Below the pieces are notes generated by a model that saw only the letters and a list, made by a program, of their open reading frames with translations, was not told the DNA's origin and did not search any database. Below, one piece after another: positions 1 through 7,138 of a stretch of DNA of 12,957 nt (its first letter is position 1; the number at the start of each line of letters is the position of its first letter). The stretch is taken from NCBI GenBank assembly GCA_023258775.1, contig JALQWJ010000022.1:1-12957 (forward strand), read 5' to 3'. The position numbers and the translations under genes are program-made. Source of the stretch: Burkholderiaceae bacterium. Lineage in GTDB: Bacteria > Pseudomonadota > Gammaproteobacteria > Burkholderiales > Burkholderiaceae_E.

Positions 1-42
1 CGGATTAACAGTCCGGCGCTCTACCGACTGAGCTATCGGGGA
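1..42 (-). tRNA. tRNA-Asn (GUU), 5' part only, truncated by window edge
   Basis: Read on the minus strand, the sequence starts with acceptor strand TCCCCGA, then TA, the D arm GCTC-AGTCGGTA-GAGC, and the anticodon stem-loop CCGGA-CTGTTAA-TCCG. The anticodon GTT lies at plus positions 7-9, which makes this tRNA-Asn. The variable loop, T arm and 3' acceptor strand lie outside the window, so the 3' half cannot be checked. A perfect TATAAT lies 15 bases upstream of the 5' end, so the gene probably has its own promoter and is not only read through from the aminotransferase gene. Confidence 0.93.
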
Positions 43-50
43 TCTGCCAA

Positions 51-87
51 GCCCTCAATTATAACCGATTTCAGCCGATTAGAGGGC
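51..87 (-). promoter_or_regulatory. tRNA-Asn promoter (-10 TATAAT) flanked by an inverted repeat
   Basis: On the minus strand a perfect -10 hexamer TATAAT (plus 58-63) is followed by a G+C-rich stretch GAGGGC and then the tRNA 5' end at 42. A G+C-rich discriminator is typical of stringently controlled stable-RNA promoters. I see no good -35 hexamer 16-18 bases upstream. The hexamers GCCCTC (51-56) and GAGGGC (82-87) form an inverted repeat around the -10. The aminotransferase stop is at 99, so the same stem could weakly end its transcript, but no U-run follows it. Confidence 0.45.
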
Positions 88-98
88 GAAACTCGAGG

Positions 99-1301
99 CT
101 AAAGCACCTTGGCAACAGCCTCGCAGACGCTGCCCAGGTTTCTTGTATTGAGGGCGGCCAGGCAGATGCGGCCGCTTGACACCGCATAAATCCCAAATTC
201 CTCCCGAAGGCGATCGACCTGCTCGCTACTAAGGCCCGAGTAAGAAAACATGCCGCGCTGTTGGATTACAAACGAAAAGTCGCGTTGAACGCCAAGCGCT
301 TTGAGGCCTTCGACAAACCCGCGACGCATTTCCCGAATTCTTTCGCGCATCACGCCGAGCTCTTTCTCCCAGGTGTCCCTCAGGGCAGGGGTGGTGAGCA
401 CAGCGGCGACCACCGCCGCGCCATGGGTGGGTGGGCTTGAATAATTCGTGCGGATAACCCGCTTAACCTGGCTTACAACGCGTGCTGTTTCATCCTTGTC
501 TTGCGTTACGACGGAAAGCGCGCCGATTCGTTCGCCATAAAGTGAGAACGATTTGGAGAAAGAACTCGATACGAAAAAGCTCTGGCCGGAACTCGCTAGC
601 AAATTAAGCGCTATTGCGTCTTCAGCAATGCCTTCGGCAAAGCCCTGATACGCCATATCAAGAAAGGGAATAAGTTGCTGACGGCCAACCGCGTCGATCA
701 CAGCACGCCATTGAGACTCGTCTAAATCCACGCCGGTAGGGTTGTGGCAACAGGCATGCAAGACGATGACATCGCCGGGCATCATTGCCTCGATATCTGC
801 AAGTAAGCCGTCGAATCGTACACCGTGGCTTGCCGCATCATAGTAGGCATACGATTTAACAGTGAAGCCTGCGGCTTCAAATAGTGCCCGATGATTTTCC
901 CAACTCGGGTCGCTGATCCAGACCGTTGCATCGGGTTTCATCCGTTTAATGAAGTCAGCGCCAATTTTTAAACCCCCGGTGCCTCCGAGTGCCTCAAAAC
1001 TCGCACAACGTCCCGCCGCAATCAAATCCTTATTGGCGGCGAAAAGCAAATTCAACACAGCCTTGTTGTAGTCCGCGAAGCCCTCAATCGGCAGATAGCC
1101 ACGAGGCGGAGCCTGTTCGAGTCGCTCGCGCTCGGCATGACGAACTGCATCTAGAAGCGGTACTTTCCCCTCGTTGTTGAGGTAAACACCAACACCAAGG
1201 TTTACCTTGTTGGGGCGATTGTCGGCAACGAAGGCTTCCGTAAGTCCGAGGATTGGGTCTCTTGGGGCGAGGGCTACATCAGCAAAAAGAGCGGATGACA
1301 T
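99..1301 (-). CDS. tyrB: Aromatic/aspartate aminotransferase (class I, AspC/TyrB family)
   Basis: A PLP-dependent cytosolic transaminase of 400 aa, the usual size for the AspC/TyrB subgroup; it moves the amino group between aspartate, phenylalanine or tyrosine and 2-oxoglutarate. Visible landmarks are the phosphate-binding GGTGG (106-110), Trp134 over the ring, HNPTG with Asn187, Asp215 and Tyr218 in LDMAYQGF, the Schiff-base Lys250 in SSSFSKSFSLYGERIG, Arg258, and the carboxylate-binding Arg388 in SSGRIC. The stretch NYSSPP has Ser where E. coli AspC has Asn297, as in TyrB, and YLPIEG also resembles TyrB. Other specificity positions are AspC-like or neither, so aromatic versus aspartate preference is uncertain; the symbol is tentative. 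The ATG start has GGAG seven bases upstream. It is divergent from uvrB. Confidence 0.92.
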   Translation of the reverse strand: MSSALFADVALAPRDPILGLTEAFVADNRPNKVNLGVGVYLNNEGKVPLLDAVRHAERERLEQAPPRGYLPIEGFADYNKAVLNLLFAANKDLIAAGRCASFEALGGTGGLKIGADFIKRMKPDATVWISDPSWENHRALFEAAGFTVKSYAYYDAASHGVRFDGLLADIEAMMPGDVIVLHACCHNPTGVDLDESQWRAVIDAVGRQQLIPFLDMAYQGFAEGIAEDAIALNLLASSGQSFFVSSSFSKSFSLYGERIGALSVVTQDKDETARVVSQVKRVIRTNYSSPPTHGAAVVAAVLTTPALRDTWEKELGVMRERIREMRRGFVEGLKALGVQRDFSFVIQQRGMFSYSGLSSEQVDRLREEFGIYAVSSGRICLAALNTRNLGSVCEAVAKVL

Positions 1302-1449
1302 GCATTTCTCCGATTGAGTGCACGAAATTTGTGCAAGGGGCTAGCTTTTTAGTGCGTACGGCGCGATAATTTCGGATTGGTTTTTGCGCCGCAACAATTC
1401 GCAATTTTAACACCTCAGACTGACTTTTAATTGTCAAAAAGCGAGCCCG
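1302..1449. promoter_or_regulatory. Divergent spacer between tyrB and uvrB, with a dyad near the tyrB start
   Basis: This 148-bp spacer must hold promoters for both genes. An inverted repeat TGCAC-N7-GTGCA lies at 1319-1335, directly upstream of the tyrB ribosome site, where a bound protein or mRNA hairpin could affect tyrB. On the minus strand a TTGACA (plus 1433-1438) is followed by a TTAAAA about 21 bases on, a spacing longer than usual. On the plus strand GATAAT (1365-1370) could be a -10 for uvrB, but no matching -35 is seen. I found no CTG-N10-CAG LexA box, so SOS control of uvrB is not supported here. Confidence 0.4.
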
Positions 1450-3573
1450 ATGCACCAGCAGCCAGTGATGTCAAGTGCCTCGTTACCGCCAAGCGTAGCG
1501 CCTGGTGAGGGTCGCTTTCTCAACTTCCCCGACAGCCCTTTTCAGCTGTATCAGCCCTACGAGCCAGCAGGCGATCAGCCTGCCGCGATTGAACAACTGC
1601 TTCAAGGCATCGACGACGGCCTCAGCTTTCAGACCTTGCTTGGCGTTACCGGTTCGGGAAAGACATTCACACTCGCTAACGTCATCGCGAGGGCCGGAAG
1701 ACCCGCGCTTGTGCTTGCACCTAACAAAACACTCGCCGCCCAGCTTTACGCGGAAATGCGCGAGTTTTTCCCTAATAACGCAGTCGAGTACTTTGTTTCC
1801 TACTACGACTACTATCAGCCAGAGGCTTATGTTCCGCAGCGCGATCTTTTCATTGAAAAAGACTCTGCGATCAACGAGCATATCGAGCAAATGCGTTTAT
1901 CGGCAACAAAGAGCCTGCTCGAGCGACGTGACACCATTATCGTTGCGACGGTATCTTGTATCTACGGTATCGGTAATCCCTCTGACTACCACGCGATGGT
2001 GCTTACCCTGCGGGTGCGTGACAATATGGGGCAACGAGACGTGCTCCAAAGGCTTGTTGCAATGCAATACAAGCGCAACGATGCTGATTTTCAGCGCGGC
2101 TGTTTTAGGGTTCGCGGCGATACGATTGACATCTTTCCTGCTGAACATGCGGAATTAGCGCTGCGTGTTGAGCTTTTCGATAACGAAATCGACGGTTTAC
2201 TGCTTTTTGATCCACTAACTGGCAAGGTGCGCCAGCGAATTCCCCGTTTTACGATCTATCCATCCTCGCATTACGTCACACCGCGTGACAAGGTTCTTCG
2301 AGCCATCGAGACGATTAAAGACGAGTTGCGAGAGCGTTTGGCTTTCTACACCGCCGAAGCAAAGTTCGTTGAGGCACAACGTCTTGAGCAGCGCACGCGG
2401 TTTGATCTCGAAATGCTACAAGAGCTTGGGTTTTGCAAGGGCATTGAAAATTACACACGTCATTTTTCAGGCGCCAAGCCCGGTGAGCCACCGCCAACAC
2501 TGGTCGATTATTTGCCTCAAGATGCTTTAATTGTGGTCGATGAAAGTCATGTAACGATCGGGCAGCTTGGCGGGATGTATCGTGGGGATCGGGCACGCAA
2601 GGACACCCTGGTTCAGTACGGATTTCGTCTGCCTTCAGCACTCGATAATCGCCCCTTGCGCTTTGAAGAGTTTGAAGCAAAGTGGCGTCAGGGTATCTTC
2701 GTGTCGGCAACACCGGCGGATTACGAGAAACAACATGCTGGGGCCATCATTGAACAATTGGTGCGGCCAACAGGCTTGGTCGACCCGAGTATTGAGGTTC
2801 GTCCCGCTACCTCACAGGTCGATGATTTGTTGTCAGAAATCAATTTGCGCGTTCAAAGACGTGAGCGCGTATTAGTGACAACACTCACCAAACGCATGTC
2901 TGAGGACCTTACCGACTATCTGTCTGAGCACGGCGTGAAAGTACGCTACCTTCATTCGGACATCGATACTGTGGAGCGTGTTGAGATCCTTAGAGATCTT
3001 CGTTTAGGTAGTTTTGATGTTCTTGTTGGAATTAATTTACTGCGAGAAGGTCTTGATCTTCCAGAGGTTTCTTTGGTAGCTATTCTCGATGCTGACAAAG
3101 AAGGTTTCCTGCGTTCTGAGCGCAGTCTTATTCAGACGATCGGTCGAGCGGCACGTAATTTGGGTGGTGCGGCAATCCTTTACGCAGATCGGATTACAGA
3201 CTCAATGTCAAGAGCGATCCAAGAGACTGAGCGCAGGCGTCAGAAACAGCTTGAATTCAACGCAGTCAACGGCATCATCCCTCGCGGCGTTGTAAAGCAG
3301 GTGAAGGAACTCATTGACGGGGTTTTCGACCCACAGCAAGCCCGCCAGGAATTGAAAGCTGCCGAGGATGCTGCGCGTTACGAAGTGATGAGCGAAAAGA
3401 GCGCATCCCGGGAGATCAAACGTCTTGAAAAGCTCATGCTTGAGCACGCGAAACATTTGGAGTTTGAGAAGGCAGCCCAAGTTCGTGACCAGCTTAATTT
3501 GCTTAAAGAACAACTCTTTGGTGCGAACGGCAAAGCTGATGTTTATGCAATTGCAGGCCACAAAGCGGCCTGA
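1450..3573 (+). CDS. uvrB: UvrABC excinuclease subunit B
   Basis: UvrB is the damage-verifying helicase-like subunit of nucleotide excision repair: it is loaded by UvrA, clamps the damaged strand and recruits UvrC for incision. The 707-aa product has Walker A GVTGSGKT (65-72), the aromatic beta-hairpin region [16 protein letters not shown] (114-129) that inserts between the strands, the DESH box (364-367), helicase motif [11 protein letters not shown] (562-570) and a C-terminal UVR domain (about 651-690) that binds UvrC. All core motifs are intact. The N-terminal extension before [14 protein letters not shown] is about 30 residues. ATG at 1450 or ATG at 1468 could both start it, and neither has a clear Shine-Dalgarno, so the start is not settled. 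The next gene follows after 80 bases without a terminator, suggesting co-transcription. Confidence 0.98.
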   Translation: MHQQPVMSSASLPPSVAPGEGRFLNFPDSPFQLYQPYEPAGDQPAAIEQLLQGIDDGLSFQTLLGVTGSGKTFTLANVIARAGRPALVLAPNKTLAAQLYAEMREFFPNNAVEYFVSYYDYYQPEAYVPQRDLFIEKDSAINEHIEQMRLSATKSLLERRDTIIVATVSCIYGIGNPSDYHAMVLTLRVRDNMGQRDVLQRLVAMQYKRNDADFQRGCFRVRGDTIDIFPAEHAELALRVELFDNEIDGLLLFDPLTGKVRQRIPRFTIYPSSHYVTPRDKVLRAIETIKDELRERLAFYTAEAKFVEAQRLEQRTRFDLEMLQELGFCKGIENYTRHFSGAKPGEPPPTLVDYLPQDALIVVDESHVTIGQLGGMYRGDRARKDTLVQYGFRLPSALDNRPLRFEEFEAKWRQGIFVSATPADYEKQHAGAIIEQLVRPTGLVDPSIEVRPATSQVDDLLSEINLRVQRRERVLVTTLTKRMSEDLTDYLSEHGVKVRYLHSDIDTVERVEILRDLRLGSFDVLVGINLLREGLDLPEVSLVAILDADKEGFLRSERSLIQTIGRAARNLGGAAILYADRITDSMSRAIQETERRRQKQLEFNAVNGIIPRGVVKQVKELIDGVFDPQQARQELKAAEDAARYEVMSEKSASREIKRLEKLMLEHAKHLEFEKAAQVRDQLNLLKEQLFGANGKADVYAIAGHKAA

Positions 3574-3653
3574 GAGAAGGGTGATGGTAGGCCTGAGTGG
3601 CCGAAACAGGGTATTAACGCTAACGATTTTGAACTGAAACGAGGGTAAACAAG

Positions 3654-4175
3654 ATGGGTAAGAAAGACACGACCTCCTTTGCGATGAGCACCCGGGTGCT
3701 TTTTGTGTGCATGGGAAATATCTGCCGTTCGCCGATGGCCGAAGGCGTATTCCGTCAAATGGTCCGTCAGGCTGGGCTTGATGAGGTGGTAAGCATGGAG
3801 TCAGCAGGTACCCATTCCTTTCATGCAGGCGAATCGGCTGACAAGCGCGCGATTGCATCGGCGCAAAAACGCGGTGTCGACATTTCGGCACACCGTGCTC
3901 GCGCCGTCGATGTCAACAGCTTTGAACAATACGATCTGATTCTTGCAATGGATTGGGACAATCTTTCCTTTCTGCAACAGAAAACTGCAAAAAAGATTCA
4001 CCACAAGCTGCAACTTCTGATGCGTTTTGCCACCGAGCATGAGAGTGCAACCATTCCCGATCCTTACCATGGCAACACCCAGGGTTTTGAACAAGCCCTT
4101 GATTACATCGAAGACGCTTGCGCAGGCTTGCTCGACGTTGCACGCCGTCGGGCTACCCAGGTCGCCGCTGCTTAG
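3654..4175 (+). CDS. Low-molecular-weight protein tyrosine phosphatase
   Basis: A cytosolic phosphatase of the LMW-PTP family, 173 aa. The active-site P-loop is VCMGNICRSP, with nucleophile Cys19 and Arg25 in the CX5R motif, followed by SPMAE typical of the family. The general acid is Asp136 in DPYHG, in a tail with the expected length. Such enzymes remove phosphate from tyrosine, in some bacteria from capsule or exopolysaccharide kinases; no such partner is in this window, so the substrate is unknown. The family resembles arsenate reductases, but the conserved DPYHG favours phosphatase. ATG at 3654 has GAGGG at 3641-3645, eight bases upstream; a second ATG at 3684 lacks such a site, so the first is preferred. 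It lies downstream of uvrB and ends at its own terminator. Confidence 0.93.
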   Translation: MGKKDTTSFAMSTRVLFVCMGNICRSPMAEGVFRQMVRQAGLDEVVSMESAGTHSFHAGESADKRAIASAQKRGVDISAHRARAVDVNSFEQYDLILAMDWDNLSFLQQKTAKKIHHKLQLLMRFATEHESATIPDPYHGNTQGFEQALDYIEDACAGLLDVARRRATQVAAA

Positions 4176-4230
4176 TCTGACCGGACAACTCACCAGGTTA
4201 AAGCGCCTGGTTCAAGGAACAGAAACAGCT

Positions 4231-4256
4231 AAACCGCCTTCGGGCGGTTTTGTTTG
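4231..4256 (+). terminator. Intrinsic terminator after the phosphatase gene
   Basis: The hairpin AAACCGCC-TTCG-GGCGGTTT has an eight-pair stem and a stable UUCG tetraloop. It is followed by TGTTTG, a short imperfect T-rich tail. It sits 55 bases after the phosphatase stop and just before the iscR regulatory region, so it separates the uvrB-phosphatase unit from the isc operon. Confidence 0.85.
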
Positions 4257-4267
4257 ACCCGGTCACT

Positions 4268-4284
4268 TTTTGTCCAGGACAAAA
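4268..4284. promoter_or_regulatory. Perfect 17-bp palindrome upstream of iscR (candidate operator)
   Basis: TTTTGTCC-A-GGACAAAA is a perfect dyad with eight-base arms around a single base. It lies about 24 bp upstream of the proposed -35 of iscR and has no T-run on either side to act as a terminator. The symmetry suggests a site for a dimeric regulator other than IscR. The regulator is not identifiable from sequence alone. Confidence 0.45.
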
Positions 4285-4355
4285 CCATTTGAATCAGTCG
4301 GGAATTCTTGATAGGATTCGTCGGGAATATATAGTCGACCTAGGTAATCAAGTTT
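4281..4355 (+). promoter_or_regulatory. iscR promoter with three tandem IscR type-1-like sites
   Basis: A sigma70-like promoter is TTGATA (4308-4313), a 16-base spacer, then TATAGT (4330-4335). Against the 25-base E. coli type-1 IscR consensus (half-sites ATASYYGACT and AGTCRRSTAT), I count about 19 matches each at 4281-4305, 4304-4328 and 4331-4355. The last has a perfect left part, ATAGTCGAC. The first two share the direct repeat GTCGGGAAT 23 bp apart. The second site covers the -35 and the third begins at the -10, which fits repression by [2Fe-2S]-IscR blocking polymerase, as known in E. coli. The matches are degenerate and counted by eye. Confidence 0.55.
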
Positions 4356-4396
4356 TCTGGTCTTTCCTTCAATCGACAACTTCCTCGGAGCCCATG

Positions 4397-4933
4397 ATGA
4401 GACTGACAACAAAAGGACGTTTTGCGGTAACCGCGATGATTGATCTGGCACTTCGCCAGCATCAAGGTCCAGTGACTTTGGCCGGCATCAGCCAGCGCCA
4501 AAAGATTTCGCTTTCCTACCTTGAACAACTTTTTGGCAAATTGCGTCGCCATGAGCTCGTTGAGAGCACCCGAGGTCCCGGCGGTGGTTACACGCTTGCG
4601 CGCGGACTCAAAGACATCACTGTAGCCGACATCATCTTCGCAGTTGACGAGCCGCTCGACGCAACACAATGCGGCGGTAAGGAAAATTGCACCGAAGAAG
4701 GTCAGTGTATGACCCACGAGCTCTGGTCAAGTCTTAACCAGAAGATGATCGAGTTCCTCGACTCAGTCTCGCTTTCTGATCTGGTTGAGCAACAACGCGG
4801 CCGCGAGGTTGAGAGGCCTCGTCAGCATGTTTCGATCCTACGTGAGCACCGGGCTGCGCTTCAATTTCCGACATCAACGCTGCAACCGATCCGCGCCGAT
4901 GGATCCCGTTTGACGAGTCTGAACAGCTTGTGA
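4397..4933 (+). CDS. iscR: IscR, [2Fe-2S]-dependent Rrf2-family regulator of the isc operon
   Basis: IscR senses cell iron-sulfur status: with a cluster it represses the isc operon, and without one it acts at other sites. From ATG 4397 the protein is 178 aa and starts MRLTTKGRFAVTAM as in the family. An upstream in-frame ATG at 4394 sits only 3 bases from the GGAG at 4387-4390, so 4397 (six bases away) is preferred. The winged-helix recognition helix lies around ISLSYLEQLFGKLRR (37-51), followed by the wing RGPGGGY (59-65). The cluster ligands Cys92, Cys98, Cys104 and His107 match the E. coli positions exactly. The tail after about residue 125 is longer than in E. coli (162 aa) and polar. It is first in the operon but is followed by an intrinsic terminator before iscS. 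Confidence 0.96.
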   Translation: MRLTTKGRFAVTAMIDLALRQHQGPVTLAGISQRQKISLSYLEQLFGKLRRHELVESTRGPGGGYTLARGLKDITVADIIFAVDEPLDATQCGGKENCTEEGQCMTHELWSSLNQKMIEFLDSVSLSDLVEQQRGREVERPRQHVSILREHRAALQFPTSTLQPIRADGSRLTSLNSL

Positions 4934-4977
4934 TGTTGGCATCACCGGCTCGAAGGCTAAGGGTCATTGCAAAGGAG

Positions 4978-5004
4978 CGCCAGGCTAAATCCCTGGCGTT
5001 TTTT
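4978..5004 (+). terminator. Intrinsic terminator between iscR and iscS
   Basis: CGCCAGG (4978-4984), a seven-base loop CTAAATC, CCTGGCG (4992-4998), and six Ts form a textbook Rho-independent terminator. It lies 44 bases after the iscR stop and 39 bases before the iscS start. Either some transcripts end here, giving more iscR mRNA than iscSUA mRNA, or iscS has a second promoter. I see no convincing promoter in the 39 bases that follow. Confidence 0.85.
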
Positions 5005-5043
5005 CATCTGACAAATACTTGAGCTTGCATTGGAACTATTAGC

Positions 5044-6252
5044 ATGAAACTACCGATTTACTTTGACTATTCTGCAACCACGCCAGTTGATCCGCGCGTC
5101 GTGGACAAGATGATTCCGTTTCTGCGTGATGCATTCGGTAATCCGGCTTCGCGTTCGCACGCTTACGGCTGGCATGCTGAAGAAGCTGTGGAGCAGGCGA
5201 GGGAAGATGTCGCTGCCCTAGTAGGTTGCGACGCCAAGGAATTGGTGTGGACTTCGGGTGCCACCGAATCGATTAACCTGGCCGTCAAGGGTGCCGCTAG
5301 GTTTTATCATGAACGCGGTAAGCACCTCATCACCTTGAAAACCGAACACAAAGCCACGCTCGATACGATGCGCGAACTAGAACGCGAAGGCTTTGAAGTG
5401 AGCTACCTCGACGTTCAAGACGACGGACTGCTCGATTTGGACCGTTTCAAAGATTGTCTGCGCAGTGACACCGTACTGGTTTCAGTCATGCTCGTAAACA
5501 ACGAGATCGGTGTGATCCAGGATATCGAAACAATCGGCAGCATCTGCCGCGAACGAGGTATCATTTTTCATGTTGACGCTGCACAGGCAACCGGTAAATT
5601 ACCGATAGATCTCAATCAGTTACCTGTGGATTTGATGTCATTTTCTGCGCACAAAACCTATGGCCCAAAGGGCGTAGGCGCTTTGTATGTGCAACGCAAA
5701 CCAAGGATCAGGCTTGAGGCTCAAATTCATGGCGGCGGTCATGAACGCGGGATGCGTTCAGGGACCTTGCCTACCCACCAAATCGTTGGCATGGGCGAGG
5801 CTTTCCGTTTAGCACGTCTTGAAATGCCGCTTGAAAACGACCGCATAAGAATGTTGCGCGATCGTTTATGGCGAGGTATCTCAGCACTTGAGGAGGTTTA
5901 TGTCAACGGTCACATGGATCGTCGAGTACCTCATAACCTCAACGTCAGCTTTAATTATGTCGAGGGTGAATCGCTCATTATGGCGATAAAAGACATTGCG
6001 GTATCAAGCGGGTCTGCCTGCACCTCTGCAAGCCTTGAGCCCTCTTATGTTTTGCGTGCGCTTGGTCGTAGCGATGAATTGGCGCACAGCTCGATTCGCT
6101 TTAGCGTGGGCCGTTTCACTAGCGAAGAGGAGGTTGACTTCGCCGTGAAAACGATTCAAACCAAGGTGGCCAAGCTGCGTGAAATGTCGCCGCTCTGGGA
6201 GATGGTAAAGGAGGGCATTGACCTCAATACCGTCCAGTGGGCAGCACACTAA
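5044..6252 (+). CDS. iscS: Cysteine desulfurase IscS
   Basis: IscS is the PLP enzyme that converts cysteine to alanine and carries the sulfur as a persulfide to IscU and other acceptors. The 402-aa product starts [19 protein letters not shown], nearly as in E. coli (404 aa). Key residues are His102 in KTEHKAT, Asp178 in FHVDAAQ, the PLP lysine Lys204 in [12 protein letters not shown], and the catalytic Cys326 in [15 protein letters not shown] on the mobile loop typical of group I desulfurases. The C-terminus [21 protein letters not shown] is of the IscU-binding type. All functional positions are conserved. The ribosome site before ATG 5044 is weak (GGAA). It follows the intrinsic terminator and precedes a repeat-rich spacer. 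Confidence 0.98.
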   Translation: MKLPIYFDYSATTPVDPRVVDKMIPFLRDAFGNPASRSHAYGWHAEEAVEQAREDVAALVGCDAKELVWTSGATESINLAVKGAARFYHERGKHLITLKTEHKATLDTMRELEREGFEVSYLDVQDDGLLDLDRFKDCLRSDTVLVSVMLVNNEIGVIQDIETIGSICRERGIIFHVDAAQATGKLPIDLNQLPVDLMSFSAHKTYGPKGVGALYVQRKPRIRLEAQIHGGGHERGMRSGTLPTHQIVGMGEAFRLARLEMPLENDRIRMLRDRLWRGISALEEVYVNGHMDRRVPHNLNVSFNYVEGESLIMAIKDIAVSSGSACTSASLEPSYVLRALGRSDELAHSSIRFSVGRFTSEEEVDFAVKTIQTKVAKLREMSPLWEMVKEGIDLNTVQWAAH

Positions 6253-6272
6253 ATAGCTGCCGGCAGCACGAT

Positions 6273-6338
6273 AAGCACCGTGTGGCAACGCTTCAAGTAC
6301 CGTGTGGTAACGCTTTAAGTACCGTGTGGCAACGCTTG
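6273..6338 (+). repeat. Three tandem 22-bp repeats in the iscS-iscU spacer
   Basis: Copies lie at 6273-6294, 6295-6316 and 6317-6338, each close to AAGTACCGTGTGGCAACGCT plus two bases. They differ at a few positions: AAGC versus AAGT at the start, GGCAA versus GGTAA inside, and the last bases. The period is not a multiple of three, and no frame through them extends iscS, whose stop is at 6250-6252. The last copy forms the left arm of a hairpin. Confidence 0.85.
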
Positions 6339-6346
6339 CCCACGGT
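6321..6346 (+). other. Strong hairpin in the iscS-iscU spacer
   Basis: ACCGTG-T-GGCAA-CGC-TTGCC-CACGGT folds into an eleven-pair stem with one bulged T and a three-base loop. The left arm is the third 22-bp repeat copy. There is no T-run after it, so it is not an ordinary intrinsic terminator. In an mRNA it could mark a processing site or protect a 3' or 5' end, giving iscS and iscUA different mRNA levels; this role is inferred. Confidence 0.6.
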
Positions 6347-6390
6347 CGTCGAAGGGTAAAACAGCTTTTCTGGCAAGTGGCTCACTAAAA

Positions 6391-6416
6391 TACTCGGATA
6401 TTTCGGTTTCCGAGTA
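6391..6416. promoter_or_regulatory. Inverted repeat just upstream of iscU
   Basis: TACTCGG and CCGAGTA form perfect seven-base arms around twelve bases. The repeat ends 25 bp before the iscU ATG and 14 bp before its GGAG ribosome site. It could be a regulator site or an mRNA hairpin in the iscU leader. I cannot assign a regulator; it does not match the IscR type-1 pattern. Confidence 0.4.
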
Positions 6417-6441
6417 ATAAGTTTTCTGTTGGAGAAAGCAA

Positions 6442-6834
6442 ATGGCTTATAGCGACAAGGTCGTTGATCATTATGAAAATCCGCGAAACGTGGGCTCCTT
6501 TGCGAAGGACGATGCCTCTGTTGGGACCGGAATGGTCGGCGCGCCGGCTTGCGGCGACGTGATGAAACTGCAAATTAAAGTCAACGACCAGGGCGTCATT
6601 GAGGATGCGCGTTTTAAGACCTATGGCTGCGGTTCGGCGATTGCATCGAGTTCATTGGTTACTGAGTGGGTTAAAGGCAAGCGTCTTGATGAAGCGCTTG
6701 AAATTCGCAATACCCATATTGCCGAAGAGTTAGCCCTTCCTCCCGTCAAGATCCATTGTTCAATTCTCGCTGAGGACGCAATCAAGGCTGCTGTCGCTGA
6801 CTATAAGGCTCGCCATGGCAATCACGCTGTCTGA
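6442..6834 (+). CDS. iscU: Iron-sulfur cluster scaffold IscU
   Basis: IscU is the scaffold on which sulfur from IscS and iron are assembled into a [2Fe-2S] cluster before HscA/HscB-driven transfer. The 130-aa protein has the cluster ligands Cys37, Cys63 and Cys106, together with Asp39 (in PACGDVM), whose change is known to stabilise the cluster, and His105. The HscA recognition motif LPPVK is at 99-103. The start [18 protein letters not shown] is typical. GGAG at 6431-6434 lies seven bases before the ATG. Its last 20 bases overlap iscA in another frame, which suggests translational coupling. Confidence 0.98.
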   Translation: MAYSDKVVDHYENPRNVGSFAKDDASVGTGMVGAPACGDVMKLQIKVNDQGVIEDARFKTYGCGSAIASSSLVTEWVKGKRLDEALEIRNTHIAEELALPPVKIHCSILAEDAIKAAVADYKARHGNHAV

Positions 6835-7138
6835 ACGCGCCGCCTCCCATGTCTCGCGCTACATTGAAAAGCGCGGTAAAGGCTTAGGCTTGAGGCTTGG
6901 CGTTAAAACAACGGGATGTTCGGGGCTTGCCTACAAGCTCGAGTACGCAGACCAGCAACTGCCTGAGGATTTGCACTTTGAATCGCATGGGGTACAAATC
7001 TTTGTCGATGCCAAAAGTCTTCCCTACATTGACGGCACCGAACTGGACTTCGTTCGTGAGGGCTTAAACGAAGGTTTTAAGTTCCATAATCCGAACGTGA
7101 AAAGCGAATGCGGCTGCGGTGAATCATTCAATATCTGA
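6815..7138 (+). CDS. iscA: A-type iron-sulfur carrier IscA
   Basis: IscA is an A-type carrier thought to pass clusters, mainly for [4Fe-4S] proteins, from the scaffold to targets. The product is 107 aa, as in E. coli, with the three conserved cysteines at Cys35 ([10 protein letters not shown]), Cys99 and Cys101 (SECGCGESF). The start [13 protein letters not shown] is normal for the family and has AAGG a few bases upstream, inside iscU. The 20-base overlap with iscU is larger than usual for an isc cluster, and the gene in turn overlaps the proposed hscB start by 20 bases. Confidence 0.96.
   Translation: MAITLSERAASHVSRYIEKRGKGLGLRLGVKTTGCSGLAYKLEYADQQLPEDLHFESHGVQIFVDAKSLPYIDGTELDFVREGLNEGFKFHNPNVKSECGCGESFNI

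Noticed and set aside
1302..1449. LexA box upstream of uvrB
   Set aside because: No CTG-N10-CAG pattern was found on either strand in the spacer.
1505..2158. 217-residue plus-strand frame inside uvrB
   Set aside because: It lies in a different frame wholly within uvrB, with a low-complexity composition rich in Ser, Thr, Leu and Cys typical of shifted frames.
3208..3891. 227-residue minus-strand frame across uvrB and the phosphatase gene
   Set aside because: It is antisense to two well-identified genes, has no recognisable domain and no ribosome site; it is a shadow frame.
4192..4211. ACCAGG/CCTGGT hairpin after the phosphatase gene as a terminator
   Set aside because: It is a six-pair stem without a T-run; the much better terminator at 4231-4256 follows 20 bases later.
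4250..4396. N-terminal extension of iscR from an upstream start at 4250
   Set aside because: It runs through the palindrome, the promoter and the IscR-like sites, has no family similarity, and the normal IscR start MRLTTKGRFAVTAM with GGAG lies at 4397.
6273..6338. CRISPR array in the iscS-iscU spacer
   Set aside because: The units abut with no spacers between them and there are only three; this is a tandem repeat.
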